From assembly GCA_003049465.1 (NCBI GenBank), contig PYSS01000004.1:252722-316721 (forward strand): 64,000 bases of DNA, written 5' to 3'. Below the pieces are notes generated by a model. That model was not told the DNA's origin. It saw nothing but the letters and a program-made list of their open reading frames with translations, and did no database searches. Position 1 is the stretch's first letter; every line of letters starts with the position of its first letter. The position numbers were made by a program, and so were the translations under genes. The stretch comes from Magnaporthiopsis rhizophila (Eukaryota > Ascomycota > Sordariomycetes > Magnaporthales > Magnaporthaceae). Of this stretch, positions 11,979 through 23,827 are shown in pieces.

Positions 11979-12323
11979 TTCGCGGCTCTGCGAATCCACG
12001 TCTTGGAGTTAGGTGACCCTGGAGACAGCGGAGCACGTGGTTTAGGATAAAGGGAGAAAAGCAAGAAAGAAAATTTGCTAGGGTAACACACCTTAGCCTC
12101 AATGCTAGGTAGACCAGGCGCAGAGTTAGTAGGTAAACGTCGTATTCGATGGGCCTTGCAGGTTATTTTCCCCTCGTCTTGGACCGTTTTGCTGCCATTA
12201 CAACCTCCCCGAAACGCGTCGTTGAAGGACTGAGGAGGAGGATCTTCCTTGCACCTCTTCGCCTGGACGGCAGCGACTGAAAGAGCCGAGATGAATCCAT
12301 CACCTGACGAAATATCGGTATTC

Positions 12324-12341
12324 TTTTTTTTTTTTTTTTTT
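12324..12341. repeat. T18 homopolymer
   Basis: Eighteen consecutive T downstream of RPE1. It is one of many long A/T runs in the window. Confidence 0.95.
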
Positions 12342-12496
12342 CCCCTAGCTTCCCCGTTAGGGGTATTGATAAGCTCGAACCAGCCCCTATCCGTCTAGGT
12401 CGTTCATACCAGTGCCCGCCGAGATGGCGACAGTTGCTGATGGCGTCGCGCGGACCAGTAGTCCGCTTTCTTTTGTTCTTTATTTAATCCTCCGTC

Positions 12497-12523
12497 TTTT
12501 TTTTTTTTAAAAAAAAAAAAAAA
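12497..12523. repeat. T12A15 inverted repeat
   Basis: Twelve T are followed directly by fifteen A, making a self-complementary tract that could extrude as a hairpin or act as a strong nucleosome-excluding element. It lies about 520 bp past the RPE1 stop. Confidence 0.9.
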
Positions 12524-15500
12524 TTCCGCTGTACATATCTGCTCGCCCAGTCTCATTTTTGCCCACCTGGTGATGCAGGAAAAGCTGTATGGACGACACC
12601 AAATTTGAGTCGGAAAACTCATGGGGAAATCGGCCCCTGCAACGCAAGGCGCCCGCCTCTCCCGTCCAATCATGCGTTGGCCAAGGTCACAGGCCCACTT
12701 GAAACAAGGGCGCTCCGGCGGTTCAGGCAAGATGCCAGGACGCTGGAAATGGAAAACATTCTGGGCAAGCATTGCAAACAATTACAACGGGGAAGCAGCA
12801 GCAGCAACACCTTTACCAGGGCCCACCCCAGCACCCGTCCATGTAAAGCAACCCGTTTGGTTTCGGCGACCAAAAAGGTCGCCCAGCAAATCCGGAAGGG
12901 CCAGTCCCATGGTGGAGGATGGAGCATTCTCGTGTGCCAACGATGCATGACTATCCCCGGCTTGCCAGAGTTTATTGGCGGGCTGGCGTGCACCGATGTG
13001 GAAACACCTGGACCCTGGTGCCACCAGGACAGGACCCTCAACCCAAACACGATCTGGGTTTTTGTTTGCGGGCGGGCGTTCCGTTCCTTTGGCCGCTCCT
13101 TATCTCTCGTCGGGTATTTTCTTTCTTTTCATTTTTCTTTTCATTTTCTTTCAGGTACTTTGATCCTAGCCGCACGCTTGTGGTATATATGGTGCGTATA
13201 AATACTTACATATGAGCAAAAGGGTAGGATGGCATGATCAACGTTTTTTCTTATCCTCCTGCGGCCGATGGAGAAGAGCGTGATAACAACGGGCAGCGAA
13301 AACAGAGAAGAGGATTGGGGAGGGAGATGACGGGGATTGAGGACTTACCAAAACAAGGTGGACAGGGGACAGCGGGAGGCTTCCAAATTGCAGACAATGG
13401 GTCTCGCTGGTGGTCAGTCGACGGGGATGGAGCCGCCCCTAATTGACTTTTGCTTCTGCTCGACCTTTGCGTGCTTTCCCCGATTTGGACTGGTGCGGGT
13501 GGGTGTGGGTGCCACGCCCATGCCCACCCCTTGCCTTGGAAAGCCGCCCGCACAGCGAAGCGACGCTAGGGACCCCAGCGAACGCCCCGGTTCTGTTTCT
13601 TTACTTTTTAGACATCTCCCGCTTTGTCGACCTTGGAAATGGAGCCGAGGGAGGGTGGTGAGCGCCTACGTGCACGTACCTGGAAAATATGCTGCTCCCA
13701 CGGGTCAACAATAAAAATCCCCCAAAGATATCCAGACCCGTTTCAACAGCAAGCGTTGAGGATCCGTCGTCGCTCGGCTGTGACGGTTGCAGAGAGCGCC
13801 CAATCCGCGGTACCCAATAACCGACAAATAACAAGCGAGACAGGTTCGGTGGGAACCAGCCAGGTTGAATGAATGTGCCATAATGGGGGCGCCGCGAGCA
13901 AGTGCCCCGGGCGGGCAATGGGCGCGAGGCTTGCGAAGTGGGCAGTGCCTCATTTTTCCTCACCCCCAAATTCCTCCTCGCTCCTCCTTGTGCAAGCTCA
14001 GACTCTTGGGCGGATGAGAGCAGACCGAGGAGGGTGACCTTTTGTTTTGATTTTTCTATGACTCCAGCCAGTGGCCTGGTGACGACCCCGACATTTTGAC
14101 GTTTTTTTGTCAACGTGGTATACACATCATCAACATCGGTCTGCTCTTGTGATGTTAGGTTCTGGCTCGCCTGCATCATCCAAAGCCAGTCCGTGTCCCG
14201 GGAGGGCACCAGACTCCTGCCAGCCGGGCGACAGGCCCCCACACACACCACTTCCCACGACCAACCAGGACAGGACAGGCTGGCACTGAGATAGTCACTC
14301 GGGGAATCGTGCCGGGGCACTTGAGAGGCATCAATGTGCAGCACACGAATGACGAGCTCGGGCGCACCTCAAAATCCCAAAAGACTTCAACCGCTACACG
14401 CTGGCGTTGCGGAGGCTGTTGATTCCAAGATGGCGCGGTTGCACGGGTTGTCAAGGAACGCGCCGAGGAGAGACGGATCGACGTCGAGTCGCCTGCTGCC
14501 CATGTTGATCCTAGCACCCACCACCCGGCACTCCCTGGCTGGCTGGGGCTTCCTTGCTTAGCATGGATCAAAATCTGGAACGCTATATCGACAGGGGTTT
14601 ACAGTCACGGACGCTGAAGAAAAGAAGGAAAAAAGGTAGGGGACAAGGGCCTGGCTGGTGCGAGGTTCGCCCGCTGAAATTGACCGCGAAGTGCTTGTAA
14701 CAATGTCGATCAGCACAGGTCGGTAGCTTTGCCGGTCCGGCCATGGCGACAAGAAAACGTGAGGCTTTCACGCGAACTCTCGCGAGGGATACAGACACAG
14801 GGGCAAAGAAGCAGGGACATTTCGCTATCGCCATCTCCAGTCGTCGCAGCCTAGCCTTTTTTGGGGACTGACGCAGCACCGAAGGGAAACTAGAAAAAAT
14901 AAAACCCTAAATAGAGCGTTGGCGGTCTCAGGAAGGGCGACAGAAGAAGGTTAAAACATTACGCTGGGAGCCAATTTAGCCTGCCCAGTTCCTAGTTCCA
15001 TCCTGCTACACACCACCAGTTCGCACGAAAAGAAGAGGTCGGGGAAGGTGACAGGACAGCTGCTGATGGCAATGCCACCCATCATCGCTTTAATTTCTAT
15101 TTATGTGATCGATTGGAAAGGCCCGCTTCATATGCACGCTCACGCTGCTGTGAGGGTGTCCAGGGACGATTACAGAGTAAACCCGAGCGATGGCAGCGCT
15201 CGCGAAAACGACAACCGATCAGGTACCCGACGGCTTGGTGGCGAGGTTCGGGAGGTTGCAGCTAATGGTTGGGTTCAGTCTCGGGGTACCTCCCTGCGCG
15301 CAAGCACCACACACGCCTGCATTGGAGAGAGCCATGGTCCGACCCGATTCTGGCGCCACACAACCGGTCCTGTCCATTCTGATGCAGAAGAAAGGGCGAT
15401 GCCCGTACCTTTGATATTAGCCGGCACCGACAATGGGACCTGGTTGGGTTGCCACATCCCAGCGCGGAGATCAAGCGTTGGACGCATCTCTGTGGATTTT

Positions 15501-15538
15501 CTTTTGACGAGTCCTAGATCAACTGGAAAGAGCATAAG

Positions 15539-15558
15539 AAAAAAAAAAAAAAAAAAAA
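15539..15558. repeat. A20 homopolymer
   Basis: Twenty consecutive A in the gene-poor region. Confidence 0.95.
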
Positions 15559-17302
15559 GGCAAGCACACAGAGGCAGGGCTAGGTATCACCACCATCCCA
15601 CCGCCAAAAAAATAATTCCGCGTGTTTGTTTCGACTGCCGCCTGAAGGTCGTAGCGTTCATGGAACACTGCAAAGTCAAAGCGGGATTGAACCCTGGGCG
15701 ACGGGAGAAGGAAAAAATAGGAGGTAAAAGAAAGACGTGAAGCAGCTTAAAAACAAGAACACAAACGGCCAAGACAGACAGGCAAGAAGGTGGTACACAT
15801 GATGCAAATAACCTCGATTTGGGACAATCGAAAAGAACACAGAGATGAGATGTCGTGCAGCCTGGGTTCTAAAAGCCCCGAGAATGAGCCAGGCCATGGG
15901 TGAATACGAGTAGGTAGCACGCATGGAAGACTGCCAGCCTGCCAGCCCTCCCCGCGTGCCAAAATCCCCTTGTTTCGGGGACACCGTTCGCAGAAAGAAT
16001 TGGAGCGTGTCTGATCGCCGCAGCTCAATCAACGACGGCGAAGTGCAAGCGAACGGGCAAAAAAAGTATAATGGACTAGGGAGACGAACAGGATGAAGAG
16101 AGCTCCTCGAAATAAAGAGAGTGAGACGGAGGGAGAGAGACAGATTACTAGTAGTGTGCGACGCCAGTCAAATCGGCCGAGCCAAACTCGGCCCAAACCG
16201 ATAATCCCGATGATCATGGGGCCGAAAAGAGCAGCACATATTCTCCGCGTCGGGAAAACTGCGCAACCGTCAGCGGCTGTAATTTCGATGGTGAAATTGG
16301 CACTCGCAGTATGCTATGCGCAGCTTGCCATCGAAGAGTCACCCAGTCACTCCTTTTGCACCAGGGCCTGGATTGCCCAGGGGAAAAAAAGAGAGAAGAA
16401 AAAAATAAGACAAAAAAAGAAGGCAACGAATCCCAAAGTTGCTGGGAGTCGTGCCAAGAGTTCCGCGCCTCTCACCGATGGATGAGGAAGGCTGGCGGCT
16501 GCTCAGCCTGGACGCCTGGATGCCGCGACGACTCTGCGAACGGTATTGTTGTACTGCTCGAGATATTTCTGACTGGTGATTCTCACCTACCTATTACTGT
16601 ATCCTGAATGCCATGCCACATACAAGTTTATATTTTCTTACAGGATTTGCTGTGTGCCATAGGAAAGGCTTCACTTCACCACCCCAGCGCCCCAACCCTG
16701 TCCAGCCAGCACCCACGCATCTGCGCGCGCCCGATTGCGAACAACGACCAGGGGGTGCCGAGCAGAAAAGCGGCAGTCTTTTGCATAGTGGTACGTACTA
16801 CTATACATACATGCGCAGCAGCGGTCGTCTCGATTGGGCGTCATACCCCTGCCATGGCCTCTGACCCCTGGCGACCAGGGTACAGGGGACCCCCAGGACG
16901 TGGAAAAGGTAACGGTACAAAGACTGCTTGTACCGCTACAGCGCGACTTGCGGTCGCCCATCCCTGTCGCTGTCACCCACACCCACTTTGAGAGGAGGAC
17001 TCCAGAGAGGGTGTTGTAGTTTGTCCACGCCCAGGCAGGCAAAGACAAGCAAGGTAAAATGTTCCGGAGAGGGAGGGCGGTGGGCGAGGTGGAAAGAGCA
17101 AGATATGTGTGGATGAGCGTGCTGCCAAATACTTCTGCTGTTTTCATACTGGATATTTTATCACGTATAAAACAGAAGAACGGGGAGAAGAAGAAAGCAC
17201 TCATTGGCACTGGCATACGTAAGCGGGCGGCAAGACAGGAGGAAGTGAGGGAGAGGCGGAAAGCACCCACCATTCACAGACACCCGCACACACATCCGCA
17301 GG

Positions 17303-17334
17303 CACACACACATCAGCAGGCACACACACACACA

Positions 17335-17369
<35 letters not shown>
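17303..17369. repeat. (CA)n microsatellite
   Basis: A CA-dinucleotide array with a few interruptions (CATCAGCAGG, one CATACA), preceded by imperfect CA-rich sequence from about 17280. Frames across it encode His-Thr or Cys-Val repeats and are not genes. Confidence 0.95.
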
Positions 17370-17865
17370 TTTACATTCAACACACCACACCCACCCAGCT
17401 CCACCACCCATATATGCACCTAAAAAAAAAAAGACAACTGACAAGCCGACTGACCGACTGATCAACCGACAGCCAGCAAGCCTCCGCCCCTCCCTCGAGG
17501 CTGTCTCTTTGTGCTACGGGGCGGGCGCTGACTTTGGGCCAACAGAACTAGCGAACAACGGACGGCTAGGCAACAGCCACAGCAAAGAGAGGGCGACAGA
17601 AAAAGAGGAAGCACAATAAAAGATAACAAGGAAAATAATCTACGAGATGAGAATGAGAATAACAACAAACGAAAACGAGAAAGAAAACAGCACAACTGAA
17701 CACGGGCACGCTCCGAGTGGCGGTGTGGGAACGAGTGGGCGTGGTAGAGGCATCATCAGCAACAAAACCTTGGATCAAGCAGCGGGCAGTATGTGCGACG
17801 CACGCTGGGTATCTACCACCTACCTATTGCTGCCAAGTGTATGCCATTCGCCGTGTACGATGAGG

Positions 17866-17867
<2 letters not shown>

Positions 17868-17898
<31 letters not shown>
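17868..17898. repeat. A31 homopolymer
   Basis: Thirty-one consecutive A. Such runs are error-prone in sequencing, so the exact length is uncertain. Confidence 0.9.
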
Positions 17899-17902
<4 letters not shown>

Positions 17903-19636
17903 GGACAGCAAAGCACAAAGATCACGAGGTGCCCGGGGTCTGCGCCGCCTCTCTCCCACTCTTGCTGGTCTGCTGCAGGCAGGCAAGGCACGCTAGGCTA
18001 GATACTCATTTTGGATAGTGCAACTATCGTGGTATATTTGGCAAGGCACCCCTGCCAATTGCGCAATGACGCCCTCTTGGTGAATGGAGAATCAATTATC
18101 GTTCCTTTTTTGTCTCATTCTCTCCCTCTATAAACCATACCGGAGAAAGAAAAAATTGAAATAATACTCACACCCCATAAACGTAAAATATCTGCGAGAC
18201 ACCGGTGGCCCGCCTCGAGATGAGACCATTGTTTCTTTTCCTTCCAAGTGTGGCTCTCTGGTTCTCCATCATGGATGGAAAAGCAAGGACGCGCCCGCCC
18301 GTCGATTTTGTTCCCCACCTGTAGATAAACACCCTGGCGCGCGAAGGGGGGAGGGGACCGACCCGCTCTGCGCTGCAGCGCAAAATCGCCAAGCGGGGAG
18401 GCAAGCAAGCAAGCAAGTCGAGGACCACAAAAAGAAAAGCAAATAGAAATTGAGAGCGGCAGGCGGGCAAATGCGCGTCGTCGCAGGCAAAATTGAAATA
18501 CGATGATGGTTTGATGACTGGGGCTTAGGTACCTACCACTTACTTAACCGCTTTGCCTGGACAGAGAGTGTTGTTTGTGTATGTCTTATGCTTGCACATG
18601 CCCGACTAAGATTAAACAAAAACAGGTCCAGTGACCCTGCCGCGTGCGATGCGAAGATAATTGGCGGACAGAATTGTATGTATTTTTGCCGTCTCCTTCT
18701 CTAACACGCGCATCTCTCCCAGAGAAGTCTTTGATTTTGATCCATTAAATGCACAAATAATCCACATCTCGAAATCAGATTGGCTTTAAATCCCCTCTTT
18801 CTGGTCCTGCCGTGGACGCCAAAACAAATTCGGAATCGAACTAGGCAGGGTGGGTGTGTGTGGGGGCAAGGGGATGGAGAAAGAGGAACCAAGAAGAAAA
18901 GGAAAAAGAGACCCCCCCAGGAGGGACGGCCCTGGCTCGCATAGGGGACTTTGCGGGTGGGCAGACGGGATCGACAAACCCTGTTCCTCCTCCGCCACCA
19001 TCAAAAATCGTCGGGGTTGGCGGACTGCCACCTTTAACCTTGTGCGTGCTAGCGTTTTTGCCTCAACAGAGCCCCACAGGAGCTTGTGTGCTCTCACGCT
19101 TCCATTTACCATTTTACGTATAACAAAAACGAAAGAAACAATCAGACAGCAGGTTGGGCCATGGGATATTTTGTACACTACTGAAGACACAAACGGGTAC
19201 AAGGTGCGCATCGCTGGCTGCTCCACACCACACCATACGATTGCGCCTTGACGGGCGGCGGCAGGAAGGAGAGGTGGTATGATACGGGCCAAAAATGGAG
19301 CCCGTAAGGCTGAGCAAGCAGAAAAAAATCTGGCTGGGCGGCTGACGATGACTGGGAAGGGGGGTTGACGGACGGACTTGCAGCGGGAGGGAGTCACCCT
19401 TTGCAACCCATGCTGACTGCATGTCGTTTCTGACTTCTTGACCAACTGGGAGATAAAATCCACAAGAGGAAAGAGGCGGCGAGCATCGGTGGTGTCTGTC
19501 CCAGGTAAAAGGAAAGTCAGCTTGGCATGGGATGTTATCTATTGGTATATTCCCGGAAAATTGACAAAATATCCGATATCCGGTCTGGCTAAAAAAAGAG
19601 CATGGACCGGACTTGGCGATTTGGAGAGGTCTGGTG

Positions 19637-19637
<1 letters not shown>

Positions 19638-19672
<35 letters not shown>

Positions 19673-19676
19673 GCGN
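19638..19676. repeat. T34 homopolymer next to an unresolved base
   Basis: Thirty-four T (19638-19671) are followed by GGCG and the only N seen in the window, at 19676. This marks a low-confidence point of the assembly. The true run length may differ. Confidence 0.9.
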
Positions 19677-20015
19677 TACGCTCTGGCGTTGGGCTGATGA
19701 ATCTTACTGATGATGATAATTTAGGCTGTTCTTTGTTTCTTATCCCTTGCAGACAGACCCCTTGACCACAAGGGTCCTCTAGTGTCTCGATTGCGTTTGT
19801 GGCGCTGCGAGGTATTGCGAAAGTCGAGGGATATGCGAGGGACAAAGAGCCCGACTGCTTGGTCGGTGTTGGTGGCCAGTGCGCGTATAGCAAAGCTCAA
19901 TAGAGTACAGTGAGCGATTGCCCCGCACTACATCGTTGGTCGGGCTGCATGTCCGCCGCCCGCCCTGTTTTGAATTCGACGTTGGAATTTGAAGTGCGGC
20001 TCTTGTAATCGTCAA

Positions 20016-21766
20016 ATGTTCATCGAGACGTCCAGAGCCGTCTTCCGCACCGCTACAAACATTTCCCTCAGACGCCTGTGCACAGCAGTCGTCGCCGCCT
20101 CGCCGCCCAGACAGTTGGCCCGTTTCTCGAGCCTGCAGCACAAGATGACTCCGCCCAAGTCGGCCTACGAATTCCTCGACTTTGTCAACGCCTCGCCCAC
20201 ACGTGAGTCTGTTTTTTTTTTTTTTTTGGCGGCTGTGCCCATGGCATGTGGATGTGTCTGTGCTCCTCCAAAAGCTGACGGCTAGCTGCTGCGGTTGCAG
20301 CCTACCATGCCGTCGCCACCTCGGTCTCGCTGCTCGAGGCTGCCGGCTTCCAGCTGATCAAGGAGCGTGACAACTGGGCCTCGTCCCTCAAGCCGGGCGG
20401 CAAGTACTACCTGACCCGCAATGGCTCGTCCATCGTGGCCTTTGCCATCGGCGCCAAGTGGCGGCCCGGCAACCCTTTCGCCATGGTCGGCGCCCACACC
20501 GACTCGCCCTGCCTGCGCCTCAAGCCCGTCAGCAAGAAGACCAACGTCGGCTTCCTGCAGGTCGGCGTCGAGTGCTACGGCGGCGGCATCTGGCACTCGT
20601 GGTTCGACCGCGACCTCGGCGTCGCCGGCCGCGCCCTCGTCAAGGACGCCGACGGCAACTTTGCCCAGCGCCTCGTCAAGATCGACCGCCCCCTGCTCCG
20701 CATCCCCACCCTGGCCATCCACCTGGACCGCTCCACCGAGTTCAACCCCAACAAGGAGACCCAGCTCTTCCCCATCGCCGGCCTCGTCGCCGCAGAGCTG
20801 AACAGGATCGGCGCCAAGACGGACGAGCCCGCCCCTGAGGCCGGTGCCGATGCCGGTGCCGAGGGCGCCGACTACCAGCCCCTCAAGCAGATGACCGAGA
20901 GGCACCACCCTTACATCATCGAGATCGTCGCCGAGCACGTGGGCGTGGCTCCTGCCGACGTGGTCGATTTTGAGCTGGTGCTCTTCGACACGCAAAAGGC
21001 GTGCCTGGGCGGCATCAACGACGAGTTCATCTTCTCGGCCCGCCTCGACAACCTCAACATGACCTTCTGCAGCGTGCGCGGCCTCATCGACTCGGTCAGC
21101 TCGCCGTCCAGCCTCGAGGCCGAGACGGGGGTCCGGCTGATCTCGTGCTTCGACCACGAGGAGATCGGGTCCACGTCGAGCCAGGGCGCAAACTCCAACC
21201 TGCTGCCCACCGTCATCCGCCGCCTCTGCGCCGTGCCGCCGTCCAGGTTCGCCGCCGACGACTCGTCCAGCGAGGATAACTCGTACCACAAGGTAGACGG
21301 CAGCGGCGAGGGCGGCGGCGAGGCGTCGACGGCGTTTGAGCAGTCGCTGGCCACGTCGTTCCTCGTCTCGGCCGACATGGCGCACTCGATGCACCCAAAC
21401 TACGCCGCAAAGTACGAGAGCAGCCACGCACCCGAGATGAACAAGGGCACCGTCATCAAAGTCAACGCCAACCAGCGCTACGCCACAAACTCGCCCGGGA
21501 TCGTGCTGCTGCAGGAGTCGGCAAAGGTGGCGGGGGTGCCCCTGCAGCTCTTTGTCGTCCGCAACGACTCCCCCTGCGGCAGCACAATCGGGCCCATGCT
21601 CTCGGCCAAGACGGGCATCCGAACCCTTGACCTGGGCAACCCGCAGCTGAGCATGCACAGCATCCGCGAGACGGGCGGCTCGCACGACGTCGAGCACTCG
21701 ATCCGTCTGTTTGACGCCTTTCTGTCCAACTACTCCAAGCTCGAGGCCAGGATCCTTGTCGACTAG
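20016..21766 (+). CDS. M18-family aspartyl aminopeptidase
   Basis: Two exons, 20016-20202 and 20301-21766, encode 550 aa from the first ATG or 507 aa from the second (20145). The 98-nt intron has a GTGAGT donor, a T16 run and a TTGCAG acceptor, and splits NASPTPYHAVA. M18 enzymes are dodecameric zinc peptidases that remove N-terminal Asp or Glu. The family includes animal DNPEP and yeast Ape4 and vacuolar Ape1. Conserved marks seen: VGAHTDSPCLRLK (metal-ligand His and Asp), SCFDHEEIGSTSS (catalytic Glu pair), DMAHSMHPNY, NDSPCGSTIGPM, and near the C-terminus RETGGSHDVEHSIRLFDAF. The N-terminal 43 residues are rich in Arg, Ser and Ala with almost no acidic residues and resemble a mitochondrial presequence. 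The second ATG begins the conserved part (MTPPKSAYEFLDF). The gene converges on the next one. Confidence 0.95.
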
Positions 21767-22312
21767 AGCCTTGAGCCCGACTTCTTTTGTTAGCTCTATA
21801 AGACCGCCCAGAAATGGGGCAGGTTGTGGGAAAATCTGCGCCTAGTTGAATATCTTCAAAGGGAAACCGGGCATCCTTGCATTGTCCCGTGCGCATGTGT
21901 ACCTAGCTGCCTCTATCCGGTCATGTCATGTTGGACAAATCAACTCATGTACATCGATCTTGATCTCGATCGCTTGACGCAAATCCTTGGTATGAATTTC
22001 CCGGGGGTCATCGCTCGGCATTTGCTGTGAACCAACTTGCACCTTTTGTTCTCACGCAATCGTGAAATGTGATATGTCTTGTATTACGCTCTTTGACTAA
22101 TCGTTGAAACTACGGAACAGGCAAAGTTGAGGGGAGAGAGGAGGCTCTGGAAGGCCCAAAAGCAGGGGATACAGAAAAAAAAAATCCGCTAGGAAGAAGA
22201 CTTCTCTAGACCACGCTGTCTATGTGAGGTTTATCCCGATGGAGATCCCCCCCAGGCCACGCTGTTCATGGGAGGGTTGCCTTGATGAATGGTCACAGGG
22301 AGGCCACGCTGT
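21767..22312. other. Convergent 3' spacer with a short diverged tandem repeat
   Basis: This holds the 3' regions of the aminopeptidase (plus) and the hypothetical gene (minus). No gene is seen. Its right part carries the 46-47-bp repeat annotated separately. Confidence 0.6.
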
Positions 22313-22320
22313 CTATGGGA
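22211..22320. repeat. Diverged 46-47-bp tandem repeat, about 2.4 copies
   Basis: The block CCACGCTGTCTATG or CCACGCTGTTCATG begins at 22211, 22257 and 22304. The sequence between copies is partly alike as well (both full units end in AGG). The third copy contains the stop codon of the neighbouring minus-strand gene. Confidence 0.75.
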
Positions 22321-22602
22321 CACTATCTCGAGAGAGAAAGCCCACCACCAACGAGACAAACTCCCCTGACCCTGGCCGCGTCTTGTCGGGTGTATCGTCT
22401 TGCTCCTTTTCCTCTGCGGTATTCTCCTCATCCTCCTGCTTCCTCTTCTCCTTGTCATCGTCCCCATCCTTCTTCTGCTGTTGCTCGTGCCACTTCCCCT
22501 TCTGTCGCCACGTGAACTCGGACTTCTCATCCGGCTCGCATTCGGCCACGGGAACGGGAACGGGAACGGGAACGGGAACGGGGACAGGCCGGCTCACACG
22601 CT

Positions 22603-22633
<31 letters not shown>

Positions 22634-23827
22634 TGCAGTCGGTCTTCCATCCCCAATAGCACCGAAGATAAACGCGCGCAGGTGCGGCTGCGCTTGCTCC
22701 TTTGGCACACAGCTTTGGTATCGCCGCTGCTGCTGCCTCGACGTGGGCTGAGATGTTGGGTGGCAAGTGTTGGCCGACGAACTGGGCCCGTCCTCCGGCT
22801 CTGCTGCCTCCTTGTGGGCCAGATCTTCGTTGCTGCTATTGCTGCTGCTGCGCTGCGACCCGTTCGCCTCGACCCAGGTGCTGCTCCCGCTGCTGCTGCC
22901 GCTGTTATCGCTGTCCGCATGCTCCTGCAGCTGCAGCTGCAGCACCACCACCTCCTCCTCATTCTCATTATCATCCCACAGGTCACCATCGTCGTCGTCA
23001 CAAACCGACCCGTTAAGCAGCTTGTAATACGCGACGCCGCGCCGCGCCACAATCTCGTCCGCCAGCTCCCGCACCTTCGCCACCGCCCGGCTGTACCCGA
23101 CATCCTCACCGCCGTCATCTTCCCCAACCTTCTCAGCCAGCCGGAACAGCGGTCCCAGCCCCAGGCGCCTGCCGTGCTTCTCGAAGTGTCGGTGCCACAG
23201 ACACGCGTTGGGCTGCTCCCCACTCCACGTCGAGGAGATGTCGTGGTCCCATGCCCACGGCCGCAACGCCGCCCCGGCCCCGAGCCGGAGAGGCCAGCGT
23301 CGGGACGCCCTGGCGCGCTCGGCCTTGATCTCGGCCTCAAGGTCGCGGCAGTGCGGGCAGTCGGGACATTTGGGCGCGCCGTTGGGTGGGCGGCCTGCTC
23401 GGAGCGCTAGGAGCGGGTGGTCCGGGTTCGGGGCCAGGAATGTGGCCGTGATGCGCGTCCCTGTCGGCTGCAGAAGCGGGCTCGGCCGTGCCGTCGGGAT
23501 GTGCTGCTGTTGCGGGTGTGGGTTCGGGAGCCGCCATGTTGGGATGCACTGCTGCTGCTGATGCTGATGCTGCCTGCCCAGGACCGGAAAGCCGGCGGTG
23601 GCGGCGGTGATGGAGAAGTTGGGGTTGATGGCCCTTGGGGGCTGGGTCTGTGTCTGGGCCTGGGTTCGGGTCCTGGTACGGGTACGGGTAGGTTCCGGCC
23701 TTGGGGAGCCGGCGTCGGCGCCGTTCATCGAACCCAACGCCTGGGCTCTGCCGCCGGGCGTCTCTGCCTTTGCATGACGCTTGCGGGCCTTTTCGATCGC
23801 TTCCCTTAGTTCATCGTGGATGCCCAT
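22313..23827 (-). CDS. Hypothetical low-complexity protein
   Basis: A single uninterrupted frame of 504 codons with ATG at 23827 (MGIHDELREAIEKARKRHAK, a likely helix). I do not recognise a family. Residues about 150-275 look most protein-like: a Cys-rich CPDCPHCRDLEAEI stretch, then WAWDHDISSTWSG, CLWHRHFEKHGRRLGLGPLF and a helical VAKVRELADEIVARRGVAYY. Around this core are Thr-Arg and Thr-Gln repeats, Gln/His runs, an acidic Asp/Glu stretch, an Ala run and a (Pro-Val)6-7 tract coded by a GGGAAC-type hexamer. The C-terminus is Lys/Glu/Asp-rich. No signal peptide or membrane segment is seen. The core may be a conserved fungal domain of unknown function. The gene is probably real because a long frame with a patterned core persists, but introns in the tail cannot be excluded. 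Confidence 0.6.
22549..22633. repeat. GGGAAC hexamer array and adjacent GCC run
   Basis: About six GGGAAC units (22549-22585) encode Val-Pro on the minus strand. A (GCC)n run at about 22604-22633 encodes the Ala tract. Both lie in the hypothetical gene and are likely to vary in length. Confidence 0.85.

Larger units (their letters stand above)
11979..20015. other. 8-kb gene-poor region
   Basis: Between RPE1 and the aminopeptidase gene I find no frame with a recognisable domain, coding-like composition or convincing splice-linked exons. Frames of 100-259 codons on both strands are interrupted by homopolymers and simple repeats: T18 at 12324-12341, T12A15 at 12497-12523, A20 at 15539-15558, a CA repeat at about 17303-17369, A31 at 17868-17898 and T34 at 19638-19671. 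No tRNA was recognised. It may hold long UTRs, distal promoter or a non-coding RNA, none of which can be shown here. Confidence 0.6.

Noticed and set aside
13601..14344. 247-codon minus-strand frame in the gene-poor region
   Set aside because: No domain, patchy composition and no splice-linked neighbours.
14902..14909. Second telobox-like AACCCTAA
   Set aside because: A single eight-base match in a long AT-rich spacer and far from any gene start; expected by chance.
17281..17420. CRISPR-like short repeats
   Set aside because: These are CA microsatellite units without spacers, in a eukaryotic genome.
20282..21697. 471-codon frame antisense to the aminopeptidase
   Set aside because: High GC3 coding sequence commonly leaves long open antisense frames; the sense strand has the clear M18 motifs.
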